Shown: in pieces, positions 1 to 51,795 of the stretch | Numbering within the stretch: the first letter of the stretch is position 1 | How the letters are laid out: every line of letters begins with the position of its first letter | Assembly: GCF_040054535.1 (NCBI RefSeq) | Contig: NC_090783.1 | Span: 6,406,001 to 6,470,000, forward strand | Length of the DNA: 64,000 nucleotides | DNA from: Antennarius striatus | Lineage: Eukaryota; Chordata; Actinopteri; Lophiiformes; Antennariidae | Direction: 5' to 3' | Notes under the pieces: model-generated | What the model was told of the DNA's origin: nothing | Databases searched by the model: none | Seen by the model: only the letters and a program-made list of their open reading frames with translations | Translations under genes and position numbers: made by a program

Positions 1-512
1 TTGCTGTTAATAAGATCATAAAAAAGGCAATTGACCATAGCATTGATGCATAATGGCCCCTTCCATTTCATAGAAACCAGATTCAGGAGCATGAAAGTAG
101 TTTCCTGTTTCAGGGACTGTAACGGATCATTAGACTTTTATCCTAATCCAGCAGCCTTTGTGTTCTATAAAGTATCTCTGTCATGTCCTCTTACAGATTG
201 AAAATTGGAATGTCGGTAATAACCCGTGACTTTCAATAACACATATGGGTGGAAAATGTAATAAATGTCAAACGACTATGCATGTTGGTCTGTAAAAGAA
301 AAAAAAAAACTCAATATGCAGGATTTCTCATTTTGGACATAATCTGGAAAGTATTACGGAAATAAATCCAAAATCAGCAATGCATAAAAACCTATAAAAT
401 GTTTCAACGCTGACCTGTAAAACCAGTCCTGTTTAATTCATGAGAAATGAAAAAAGATATTTCCAACCGAACCAGACCATGTACTTATCTAACCCTGTGA
501 TCATCACCTCAG
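1..512 (+). other. tbck intron (5' edge of window)
   Basis: AT-rich sequence ending in a branch/acceptor-like TCATCACCTCAG. I looked for the exon that would encode the HRD/DFG-like region of the pseudokinase and did not find it here. Confidence 0.8.
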
Positions 513-40269
<39,757 letters not shown>

Positions 40270-40952
40270 CCTGATTCCCCACTTCAATTTAACTGGATGA
40301 GTGAAAGAAAGAAAAAAGAATCGCTGTATTTTACTTTTTGTACACGTTCCAATTGAACTGTTGAACAAAATTAACTTCAGTGAAGTCAGACAATTCTTAT
40401 GCCATTCTCAGCTCAGCTGACTGAATAGTTTTATGCATACAGGCTTAAAGTTTTATAACATTGTCTCACAAGGGAAACAAATCTTCTTTGATCAACGGGT
40501 CCATGTTGTTAGCTGTGGCTATCTAGGGCAAATCTAAAAGTTATGTGTCAGACTCTGTTCTTACTGGGTGCCTGAGTGATCTAATGTGGTCCAATGTCAA
40601 CTGTTTTGCCATAAAAACTGCCTTTATGCTTTGTTTTTGAGACATTCAGAAGTGTATTATATACAGAATGTTTCATTATTGATTGCATTATATTTTGAGG
40701 TTTTTCCTGTATACCGTATGAAATGTGAAAAAAGACAAAGTACAAAGTAACTTTAGAAACTATTAAATTTCTGGAACACAACTGTCACAAGCACACCAAT
40801 CAAAGTGTCAAGGGAAGAAACTTGGAAGATCACAATGGTTTGTGCATTTGTTAATGTTACAAGTTGTGGACTGTTTATGTTTACCTCAACATGTCTATGA
40901 ACTGTCTTTATGATATAACGTACTGTGTGCTATGATTCTATCATGTGTGTCT

Positions 40953-40958
40953 AATAAA
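40953..40958 (+). terminator. Probable tbck poly(A) signal
   Basis: AATAAA about 680 bp after the tbck stop codon, in a T-rich setting and followed by a TGTGTGTG-like GU-rich stretch at 40981. It lies about 370 bp before the lipoxygenase TATA box. No earlier canonical AATAAA was noticed in the 3'UTR. Confidence 0.6.
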
Positions 40959-41329
40959 ACTGATAAATTTGAACAAACTGTGTGTGAGCACTATTTTGTT
41001 GATTTAGCATTCAGTTACGACTGGTATACAGTATTAATTTGACTCTGATGGCTTAGGCTATCTTTCTTTTTTCTCAACAGTTTATAACCTGACTGACATT
41101 TGTTCTTAGTTCCCATCAACAAGCTTATAAAACCGTACCTTCATTTGCAGCAATGTTCAAATCTGGAGCGGTTCAACCTGTTCTGTTTCTTACCTTCATT
41201 ACACCTAAAGATACATGACCACATCAACTGCCCGCTGTTTTGCAAGTGCTTCAGCTGTCCGTACATGCCCAACATTTCGTAACAACCAGAGGTGACTGTT
41301 AGAACGTGGAACGCATAGAAATCTGTACA

Positions 41330-41336
41330 TATAAAA
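41330..41336 (+). promoter_or_regulatory. TATA box of the intact lipoxygenase gene (candidate)
   Basis: TATAAAA 81 bp upstream of a GTAAGA donor at 41411. A start of transcription about 30 bp downstream would give a short first exon ending at 41410. This is inferred from spacing only. Confidence 0.45.
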
Positions 41337-41359
41337 ACAGGAACCACCGGGGAGTTCAT

Positions 41360-41410
41360 TTACAAAAGGAAGAGCTCATCAAAGGAACTTCTTTGGTCTA
41401 GTGTGCAGAG
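41360..41410 (+). other. Probable non-coding first exon of the intact lipoxygenase gene
   Basis: A segment ending CTAGTGTGCAGAG is followed by a good donor (GTAAGATC). The next splice acceptor, GCTTTAG, ends at 41537, eight bases before the ATG. The pseudogene copy has an equivalent donor (GTCAG then GTAAGATG) at 51791, which supports a shared 5'UTR exon. The 5' edge is a guess from the TATA spacing. Confidence 0.45.
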
Positions 41411-41545
41411 GTAAGATCGTAATAAGTGATAAGTATAGTTATATAAATATATAATTATAGAAATAATTAAAGATTCCTTGATTCAGTTTCATATTATGAC
41501 AATAATATCCAAGCTGAGAGGATTTTTTTTGCTTTAGGAGTGAAA

Positions 41546-44500
41546 ATGGTGACATATGAAGTGACCATTTACACTGGTGAGCGGGTGGCTGCCACTACTT
41601 TTAGCAACGTCTATATCAAACTGGTGGGCACAGATGGAGAGAGTGACCGTACCTGGCTTTTGGGATTCAAAGTTGTGTTATCCTTCATCAAAGGAGCAGT
41701 AAGTACAACACAAGCTTTTCTGAACCTGGGACAACAGGATGGGTGCAGCCCTGCAATAATTTTTTTGCTTTATTATTGATTATTGGAGTTTATTTCATTG
41801 TTACTTCAGGTGTCTAGTTTTTCTGTGAGTTGCGACAAGTCCATTGGAAAGCTGGTTCTGGTAGAGATTGACAAACAGCGTTACCCACTCTTCCCCGAGG
41901 ACTCTTGGTTCCTCTGTAAAGTGAGTGTGAAAACCCCCGAGGGGGATTCCCACAGCTTTCCAGTCTACCGATGGATCACCGATAGTGAGGTGCATCGCTT
42001 CAGAGAGGGAGCAGGTTTGTGCTGTTCACTGATCACTGCAAATCTAAAAGACAAACATGATGGACAGTAAAGATGTTAGAAGGAAAAGGAGAAAGATCAT
42101 GCCAACATAATGTCTTGAGCAACAATTTTACATCTTCTTGTGGTTCTGTCTTGAAGCCCTCAGAGTTTTTGAAGACACCCATCCTCTCGGCAGGTACGCT
42201 CGACAGCAGGAACTGGACCAGCGAGGAGAAGACTATCGGTGAGAGCTTGGAGCTTTTTTATTCTCGCTTCATGCAGCCCAAACTCATTTGCATCTAAATC
42301 TCCTCACATTGTCTTTGATTGATATTCATGAATCAATCACAAAATGACATTACATCTTTAGAATTTCCCAAGTTAGCTCATAATGCTAATGAGTAATGTT
42401 TAGTTAATGGATATGTAGTAAATGAATTCCATACACATAATCTAAATGAAACTACAATTGTGTTCATCACCACTCTACTCCTCATTTTACCCAGCTGGCA
42501 TGTGTATACAGAGGGAATACCCCAATGCATTGAGGCAGAGGGCCCTCTTTCCCTTCCTCCTGAGGTCCGCTTCTCCTTCACCAAGACTACAGAGTTTCTC
42601 TTCACTGCGTCCTCAGGGTGAGCTTAAATTCTATCATCTTTTATTTTGTAAGCTACCCTATTTTTCCTGCCTATCAACTAATTAATGCATCATTGAAAAG
42701 TTACTTTTTTATTAAAGGCTGGCTGAGTTGCAGCTGACTGGGCTGGCTGACATCCAGGAGAGATGGACTGATCTTGATGCCATCAGTAGGATTTTCTGGT
42801 ACAAACGGACTAACATATCAGGTACTATGTCATCAAGATGCTCAATATATGTAATATACTCTACACTAATATACAGGACATGTACTTTACTTTGTAGTCT
42901 ATATAAAATTTGGAATAACATGCTGAAAGTTTAGATGCCTTTGTACTTGTGTTGTGTACGTATTTCAGTATTTATGGGTTTCCATTTTAATTAAACCATA
43001 ATTTTCAAGTTACCTTTCAAACTCAATAATCTCTTTGGTTCAAAACACTAACCTGAGCTAGTCAAGGCAGGAAAGAATTTTGCTTACAGTCTTCTATTAG
43101 CTTTGAAAATTTCAGCTGTTGATAACCCAACATTTGAAACGCAAGTCAGTACACCTCTGCCCTTTTTCCAGATTATGTCCAAGCGCACTGGAAGGATGAC
43201 GCGTTTTTTGGCTACCAGTTTCTAAATGGTGTCAACCCAATGATGATCAAACGCTGCTCAGCCTTGCCCAGTAACCTTCCTGTCACTAATGACATGGTCT
43301 TCCTACAGGGTCAGACAACCTTGGAGGTTGAAATGCAGGTGATTGAATCTTGACTGATCTGAGCATTAATCACGTTTTTGCCACATTTTGAGTTGCATGA
43401 AAGAGTTTGATGTCCCTCTTATATTTTTATTTCGTACACTGCATGTGATAACTAGACTTCTTTTTACATTTGTATGCAAGTAAGATTATTTCTCCTCCTC
43501 ATTAATATTTCAAACAGAAAGGCAACATATTCCTTTGTGACTACAAGCAATTGGATGGTGTGAAAGCAAACATCATCAATGGGAAGCAGCAGTACTTGAT
43601 GGCTCCTCTTGTGCTTTTGCACAAAACACCTGATGATAAAATGATGCCCATTGCTATTCAGGTGAGATTAACACTAAAATACAGCAACTAGTAAAGCTGA
43701 GAGTGTTCAGTGGATATATTCTTACTTATATAGGGTTCTACTAACATGGTTACTGTCTAACCATGGTACATGGTGTCTTTGAATTTTCTCTGCGTGGAAG
43801 AGAACTTTAGATCTACAATTATAAAGCTCAAAACAGCACATTGTCCTGAAAAGTCTCTGTAACTGTACAATAAAAACACACTGTACTTTAGCCCTCATTT
43901 CTTCAGAAATAAATGAACAATGTGTGTCAGAAAAAGCCAAATTTAAAGCTTTCAGTATTGACAATGCGATTTACATTCAAACACACAAGATAAAGACAAT
44001 TGGACTGCTGTTTTCTTGTGCTCTGCCCTCAAAGGGGTCTTTTTTGAGGAATTCTAACCATTATGTACTGTGGCCATGTACTGATGACTATAGGACATTT
44101 GTCTTTGTAACAACCCTTTCCAACTCATCAGTTGTTTTCTTTCTTCTGCAGCTGAAGCAAATTCCAGCAGACGACAATCCCATCTTTTTCCCGACCGATT
44201 CCGAGTATGACTGGTTGATTGCCAAGATTTTTGTGCGAAGCGCAGAATTCAGCGAGCATCAACTCAATGTTCATCTGCTGCGCACTCATCTGCTGGCAGA
44301 GGTTTTTGCAGTGTCGCTGCTGCGCAACATGCCAATGGTGCATCCTCTGTATAAGGTAACAGCTGGGGAAAATACACAGTCACTTTTCAACTTTTCATCA
44401 ATTTATTGGCAGCAGCTCCATCAGAAAAGTAGTTTCTTACTATAACTGGAAATAAAAATACAACGGTAGTTCTCTTTTCCAACTATTCATATGTTGTCTG

Positions 44501-47500
44501 TGGTATTTTCAATGACATACAATGATTAAATGCCGTGCAGATCATTACATTCTGTTTCTTTTTACACTTTAGGGAGTGTCTCCAACTTCTATTTGGAGTC
44601 ATAGTATCTTCCAAGCTTGATGAACTGTAATATTTATTGGATATTTATGTGCAGGTCCTTCACAATGCTAAGTGGTATAGAAGCATTGGGATATCATCAC
44701 ATGTATTAAAGCATACATGTAATAACAGAGTTGTCCTTGTCCCCCAGCTCCTCGTGCCTCACACTCGCTACACTCTGCAGATCAACTTCTTAGCTCGGCT
44801 TCTGCTAATATCTGAGACTGGAATTTTTACACAGGTACAAAGAACCCAGCACACCAATCAGAACATTACATGAATGTTTGTTTATTTACAGAAAGTGTCT
44901 AAGTATATTCTAACTCATTGTTAGTTTGCAGCCTCTGGTGGAGAGGGAATGATGATGTTCCTGAAGAAATCCCTGTCCTCGCTGACCTACAGCTCCCTCT
45001 GCATCCCAGAGAACATAGCGGAGCGTGGAGTTCAGAATGTGCCAAACTTCTATTACAGAGATGATGGACTCAAGCTTTGGGATATCATCCACAGGTAGTA
45101 AAGGGACTTCTGTATTATGTACATTTGTATAATGCTCCTGACGTGGCCAATCATTGAAGTACTGAACTTAACATAAGTATTGGGCGTTAATATTGGGGAA
45201 ATGAGATATATTTATGCAACAGGTGGCTGTCAAAAAGGATGTGGTTTCAGTGTCAGTGGTTTCTTATTTCACTTCTGTCAGTTTGTCTAAATACAATGTC
45301 CTCTGAACAGTTCATTTCAAAACAGTTGTTCTCCTGTCAGAGGTGCAGCTTAAAGTATGCAACGACAGCTTATTGGCTCTATGAGGCTCGTGTTTATTAG
45401 CAGTCTCATATGGAGAAGCTACTGTTCAGTTTTTGTTGAAACTCGATGTTGGCATGCTGAACCTATTCAGAATCTATTCAGAACAATAATGCAGCAGTGT
45501 TTAAGGTGTGGTCGAGTTATTGTTGATTTGCCCTTACATGTCTTAGATGTTAGGGTTTGACAAATGGCTGCTTTAAACCTTAACTGATGGCTCTTAACTG
45601 AGTTCACCCTCCCAGTTAATATGAAATCTTCCTGTCTAAACTACTTTACTGGAGAATCCAGGCAAAGTAAGAGATGAGTATTCTGAAAGCGATGTGTGGA
45701 AGGTGTTGTAACATGATGTAATTCTGAATACAGCAGTCCTGGTTTAGTTACTACTTTATAGCAAAATAACATATAAAAAATCGAACTTATTTAAAGGGAA
45801 TTATGTATGGGGCTGTAAGCAAGATATTGCTATCGTAAATTGCCACACTAACTCACTTCCTGGATCTGTGCTAGGCTAAGCCGGAGAGTTGTATTGATCT
45901 TATCAAACTCTCAGACAGCTGTTGACAAAAATGTCAAATTATTCTTTGAAATGATGCCTAATGATTGTATAATAACAAAGTATGAGCCAAATAAGATTTT
46001 TTTTCTTACAAAATATTTCCACATTTCTCAGGTTTGTGCAGGGAGTGCTCGGCCACTACTACAAGAACGATTCTGAGGTCCAACAAGATTCTGAATTGCA
46101 AAAATGGATTAAGGACATATTTGTGCATGGTTTCCTTTCCCAAGCAAGCACTGGTGGGTTTCAAAGATAAAAAAAATATGCTCTTAATGAATCATTTCAA
46201 GCTTATGTATACTTAAATTGTAAAAGTGTATGCAATGATTTCTAGATGATTCAAACTAAATTTGATTTATTTTTGCACATTAAATAAAACAGTTTCTTCT
46301 GTCCCATTCTTAGGAATCCCTCAAGCCTTTACTAGTGTGCCCCAGGTGGTCAAGTTTGCCACCATGGTGATCTTCTTAAGCTCAGCACAGCACTCAGCTG
46401 TCAACTCTGGACAGGTGAATCCTTGCATCTCACCTGGATTAACAGTTTTAATGTTGATTCTGTTACTTTTTTGTATGGGTTCATGAGGTTTAGCTGTTTT
46501 CTATGACCTAGAGAAGAGGTACATGCTTTGCAACCAAATTTTGTCTGGCTGAGGATTTTTAATATCAAGCAGAGTGTGCAGTCAGGCTAGGAGGAATGTG
46601 AAGCTGCTTTCTTTGGCATTACAGAACTTATTCAACAGATGACATTCTCACAATGGTATGCTTAAATAGTGGCTTTCCGTTGACTTCATTAAGATCATCA
46701 TCTTAGTACTTCTTTTTGTTTTTAAGTACAAGAAGGAGTACAGCTGAGACATATGGGAATTTGATAAGTTGTGCATGTACAGTATCTGTTGCTTGCACAA
46801 GCAGAAAACTCAGAGGATGACAAAATTGGGAACATAATGAAAAGGAATCCAGCAGAAAATGAGAGGCATTTCCCTCAAAACCACTGAATGTGGACTTTAT
46901 TGAAGTATTGGAGGAAAGGTCAGGGGACCACCTAATGTGTTAGGGTAAAACCTTTGTAAACTATGATTGTATCAGTACAAATTATTGCAGAATTGTGAAA
47001 AGTTTCAGTGTGGGCCAGTAAATAGATCGGCTGCAATCATTCATTACAGTATGACTACAGTGGCTGGATGCCCAACACTCCCATCTCTCTTCAACTGCCT
47101 CCACCAACCACCAAGGGTACAACAAGTGAGGCCACTATGCTGCAGACGTTTCCTGATGTCAACACAACAGCTCAAGGAATGGCCACCATGTGGCTGCTCA
47201 GCCAACAGTCATCTGACTTTGTAAGTGTAATGTGCTTCTGAGCAAATCCCTTCACATTTAGTTTCAAGTTATGGAAAGTGAGTTAATATCATTAAAATCA
47301 TCTTTGATCCACTGAAAAAAATCATGCTAACCTCAACTGTACATTGTGTTGCCTATCTATATTATGATGAATGTTTTGAATAAAAATGTTTAATAAATTC
47401 CATCAGGTCTATCTTGGCCAATATCCGGAGGAACATTTCAGCGAGGAGGTTCCCATCAAGGCAATTAAAGATTTTCAAGGAGAGCTTGAGGTGTTAAGTG

Positions 47501-47586
47501 CAGCCATCAAAGTCCGAAATAAGAATCTGGATGTCCCTTACACATACTTGGATCCTATGGAAGTAGAAAATAGTGTTGCCATTTGA
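41546..47586 (+). CDS. Arachidonate-type lipoxygenase, ALOX15B/ALOXE3-like (intact, 14 coding exons)
   Basis: Coding exons: 41546-41698, 41810-42014, 42157-42238, 42495-42617, 42718-42821, 43172-43338, 43518-43661, 44152-44355, 44748-44834, 44925-45094, 46032-46153, 46314-46414, 47050-47220, 47407-47586. They total 2013 nt, 670 residues, the normal animal lipoxygenase length. An N-terminal PLAT domain spans roughly residues 2-115, then the catalytic domain. Iron ligands are visible: His367 and His372 (HLLRTH), His547 and Asn551 (QHSAVN), and the terminal Ile670 (ENSVAI). The Coffa position is Ala410, the state usual in S-stereospecific enzymes. The enzyme should add O2 to polyunsaturated fatty acids or isomerise their hydroperoxides; the substrate cannot be told from sequence. 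The C-terminal stretch [15 protein letters not shown] resembles ALOX15B and ALOXE3 more than ALOX5. ATG at 41546 was preferred to the in-frame GTG just upstream because it matches the start of the duplicate. No lesions were found. Confidence 0.93.
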
Positions 47587-47624
47587 AAAATGACTCCTTC
47601 TGGGTGAAAATTCAGTTTCATATT

Positions 47625-47630
47625 AATAAA
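47625..47630 (+). terminator. Poly(A) signal of the intact lipoxygenase gene
   Basis: AATAAA 39 bp after the stop codon, followed by a TTGTTGTTGTT-rich stretch at 47663. A second AATAAA inside a LINE-tail repeat at 47984-47989 could act as an alternative. Confidence 0.65.
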
Positions 47631-47963
47631 GGTGACAACAATAGGAACTGTATCTTCTGCTTTGTTGTTGTTGTATCAAACAGACACTACTTCGTGTGAC
47701 TGTGCTATACGAATTTATGACCGATACACAGTGTGCAAAATTAGCCATGGTTTAAAATTATCCATATCCTAAAGCTTATTGTGGATTGCTTCACCAATTT
47801 GTATTGTCTACCATGTTTCCTTACAAAATAAAGGGTGATGGTGATGTCTAGATTGTGATGTTTTGCTGGGAGTTCCTTATTACCTTCCTTACCTACACGT
47901 ACTGTATCTGTTGATGTCTTTATTAAAATTTGTTGAAATGTGAAAGTCTGTAAATTACTGTTT

Positions 47964-48166
<203 letters not shown>

Positions 48167-48848
48167 AAGGAATAACAAAGTCTCAACAAATGGATTCTAT
48201 CGTCCACTAATTGCTTTACTTTTTATTTGTCTGCATGGCCTATTTTTCTTCTTTAAAAATCTTTTTTCTCTTTGGCGTTGTTTGGTGGTGTAGTTGGGCA
48301 ATGGTGCCCCAAGCTCAAACACAAAATTAGAAATAAATAGAGCAGAAGTTACCTTTTTGATGCCTCTGTGGCAGATAAGCCCTGATCTACAGTAGTGTGC
48401 TGGCCTGATATCAGACAGTGCCAACACTTTACAGTTTCCTGTTGGCAATCAGAACCACCCAAAGGTCTTGATTCATTGCAGGCTAAGTGTTCAGTTCTTT
48501 GAGGTCATGAAAGAGATGATGAAGGAACTTCTAGACAATCACAACTAGAAGGCAGGGATATTCAGGCCAAGCTGTTTTTTGTTGATTTTTTCATGAGGTT
48601 TCAACACTATTTAAATGCACCAGTGGGTTCACATGGTTGGTTGGGCCCCTAACTCAGAGACTGATGGTGAATGAGTGTGTCGTAGAGGTGATTGTCTTCA
48701 TTAATTGCCAATATCTTCAAGTAGCAGCCAGACCAAGGGAGACATCCAAGCATTTTAACATTTTAACATATTTAACATGTAGGAGTTGCTGTCCATGTAA
48801 GAAAAAGATGGACATTAATGTTCTTACACTTCAACAAATGATCAATAC

Positions 48849-49895
48849 TTTTTCTTCCTCTTCCTTTCGGCTTTTCCCTTCAGGGGTCGCCACAGCGAAT
48901 CAATTGCCTCCATCTAACCCTGTCTTCTGCATCCTCTTCTCTCACACCAATTACCTTCATGTCCTCTTTCACTACATCCATAAACCTCCTCTTTGGTCTT
49001 CCTTTAGGCCTCTTGCCTGGCAGTTCAAAACTCAGCATCCTTCTACCAATATATTCACCATCTCTCCTCTGGACATGTCCAAACCATCTCAGTCTGGTCT
49101 CTCTGACTATATCTCCAAAACCTCTAACATGTGATGTCCCTCTGATGTACTCATTTCTGATCCTATCCATCCTGGTCACTCCCAGAGAGAACCTCAGCAT
49201 CTTCATCTCTGCTACCTCCAGCTCTGTCTCCTGTCTTTTCCTCAGTGACACTGTCTCTAGACCAAATAACATTACTGGTCTCACCACAGTTTTGTACACC
49301 TTTCCTTTCATTTTAGCTGAAACTCTTCTTTCACACATCACACCTCTTCACCTCTTTTCCACACCCACCATTGCTCTGGACTGTTGACCCTAAATACTTA
49401 AAATCCTCCACCTTCTTGATCTCTTCTCCCTGTAACCTCACTCCTCCATTTGGGTCCCTCTCATTCACATACTTCCCCTTCTTTCCAGGACAAACCTCCA
49501 CCTCTCCAGCTTCTCCTCCACCTGTTCCCTGCTCTCACTACAGATCACAATGTCATCTGCAAACATCATAGTCCATGGAGATTCCTGTCTAACCTCGTCT
49601 GTCAGCCTGTCCATTACCATAGAAAACAAGAAGGGGCTCAGATCTGATCCCTGATGCAGTCCCACCTCCACCTTGAACTCCTCTGTCACACCTACAGCAC
49701 ACCTCACCACTGTCTTACAGTCCTCATACATGTCCTGCACCGCTCTAACATACAGTACCTCTCTGCCACTCCAGACTTCCTCATACAATACCACAGTTCC
49801 CCTCTGGGCTTCCTGTCATAAACTTTCTCCAGATATACAAAAACACAATGCAGCTCCCTCTGGCCTTCTCTGTACTTCTCTATCAACATCCTCAA
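48849..49895 (-). mobile_element. Second RTE-type LINE copy, reverse transcriptase 3' part
   Basis: Minus-strand sequence closely matching 21595-22700: the same FADDIVIC, GLHQGS and GKRPKGRPKRRF regions and the same 3' end (CTGAAGGGAAAAGCCGAAAG). It is 5' truncated near 49895 within the LRMLIEKYREGQ region and is broken by small deletions around 49340-49480 and 49752-49757. Its orientation is the same as the copy in the tbck intron. Confidence 0.87.
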
Positions 49896-51780
49896 TGTAA
49901 ATAAATGAGCTCCAAGGCTAGGGTTGATCATCAAAAACCAATCCACATTTGAGGCTGTTCCAAAACTCTAATTCAATCGGAATCTTTTGAAAAGTCATTT
50001 GAAAATATTCAGATGTCTACAGTATTTGTTGTAACATTTGTCCTGCTAAATAAAGGTTGAATAAAAAAGAACCTGTAAGTATACAATGCAACAATTAGCA
50101 TACGATGGGCAGCAGTGGTAGACTCTTTCCAGGGGAGCTAATTTCAGTTACATTTCAGAACCCCTAAAAATAATAACAATTCAATCAAGGAAGGGAGGGA
50201 GGTTGTGTCTGATGATGTTTGAGGAGAATTAAGCTGTCAGTATGATGTTAGTGTCAATTGAAGAAAGTCAAATTGGTCACAGAGACCACAGATGGTCACA
50301 AATTGGTCACAGAGATGGAGATTAAGCAAAAGAATGGATTGGTTTTGGAGTTAACTCATGGGGTGGTAAATGCTGCTAGCTAGAAAGGAATTCACGGAGT
50401 TGAAATCGATAAATCATTAGTGGAACATCATTGTGAAATCATTGTCAGAACACAAACGATGCTACAATCATACAGTACTAAGGTTGAGAGTGACTGAAAA
50501 TCTCATTTAATGCCATTTAAAAAAGAGGGCACCACTCGCCTGGAGGACTAAAATGTGTCTCTATTCAGGTGGATGTCAATGTGTGGCTACTGTCTTCAAA
50601 AGAGCAAAACTACAATTTAGCAGTAAATTTTTGTTAAATAATGTAAATGCAGTGAGCATCAACTGTCACAGCTAAATGTGCTCTTACTCACCCAGAGCTA
50701 TTGGCTGTACCTGTGCTGTTCCCCCTCAGCTGATGGCAAGCAGTTAAGCTGGGAGGTTATGCATATAAGTTTTTCCCTGCTCAGTTGGTGTCTCCAGAGA
50801 GTAACACCGTCAATCGGCATCTGTGTTTCTGTTTTAATGGGAATTCGAGTTGAGTGTGTGTTGGAAGGGTTTTTCTTTTCTTTATTTAAAGTTTTCTGAC
50901 GGTATTCCTCCTTCAGCCAGATACTATTACAATTGATTCTATATTTATCTCTCCCTTTTTCCACTGACTCTTGTCCATGGTGTTTGCGGCATTTAGCTGA
51001 ATGCCAAAGTTACAAAACTTGATCAAATCTGACGTTGTTGATCGATAGTGACTTGACTCATAGCGACAAAAAAAGTGATGTGCAGTAAGAGCTGCCTCTA
51101 GATGCAGATACAGGTTGACCACTCCATTTATCAGCGACTGACAGGCAGCTGTCTTTGAAATAGTACAACGGCTTACTATTCCATGAAACAACTGTAAGTT
51201 TCAGCTAATACCCTACTTGAAAAATCTGATTTTAATGAGTAAAAAATTCTGCTTTCAGCAACAGCAGCAGCCAGTTGTCTTAATCTCTCACAACTTAGTC
51301 ACGGTATTCCAGAAAACTGGTATTCGGGTAGACAGGTCCTGGCAGGTGCTGTAGCACATGCACGCAGATACCGACAAATATAGAGCTTTGTTTTTTTTTA
51401 TGACCGGCAAGGCTTCATTTAAGTTCTCGTCAAAAGTCATTTTGTTTTTATGTTGAGCATGTTGAACAATTGAAGATCTCATAAAAGATAGAAGCACTTT
51501 TATCATGCTATTAACTAAAGAGGTTGCTCATCCGAAAGAAATATTTAATGCTTTTGTGTCTTATTCTCTCAAATGACACTTAATTAGATTATTAACACAA
51601 TCTCAGGACTCCATCCCCCGACTCGCTGCCTGTACTCCTTCCCTCCTACAACTGTGCTACAGCCAAATCCAACCCACTATACTACCAAGATAACTCTGTG
51701 ACACCAGACATTCATCACAAACACACCCTTTCCCTTTCACAGAAAAGGAAAAACAACCGCTGTAGTTATAACTTGAAGGA
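49896..51780. other. Intergenic DNA between lipoxygenase copies, nothing recognised
   Basis: AT-rich, with GGTCACAGAGAYCACA-type short repeats at 50275-50320. No conserved frame. The pseudogene's former promoter should lie at its right end. Confidence 0.6.
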
Positions 51781-51789
51781 CCTCTGTCA

Positions 51790-51795
51790 GGTAAG
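51790..51795 (+). other. Donor of the pseudogene's probable 5'UTR exon
   Basis: CTCTGTCAG is followed by GTAAGATG, similar to the donor before the intact copy's ATG exon. The matching acceptor is CTCTCTACCAG, ending at 51891, with the ATG at 51918. No clear TATA box was seen upstream. A TATAAATA at about 51808 falls inside the intron and is not a convincing promoter. Confidence 0.35.

Noticed and set aside
41540..41548. GTG at 41540 as lipoxygenase start
   Set aside because: ATG at 41546 is normal for a eukaryotic gene and aligns with the start of the duplicate.
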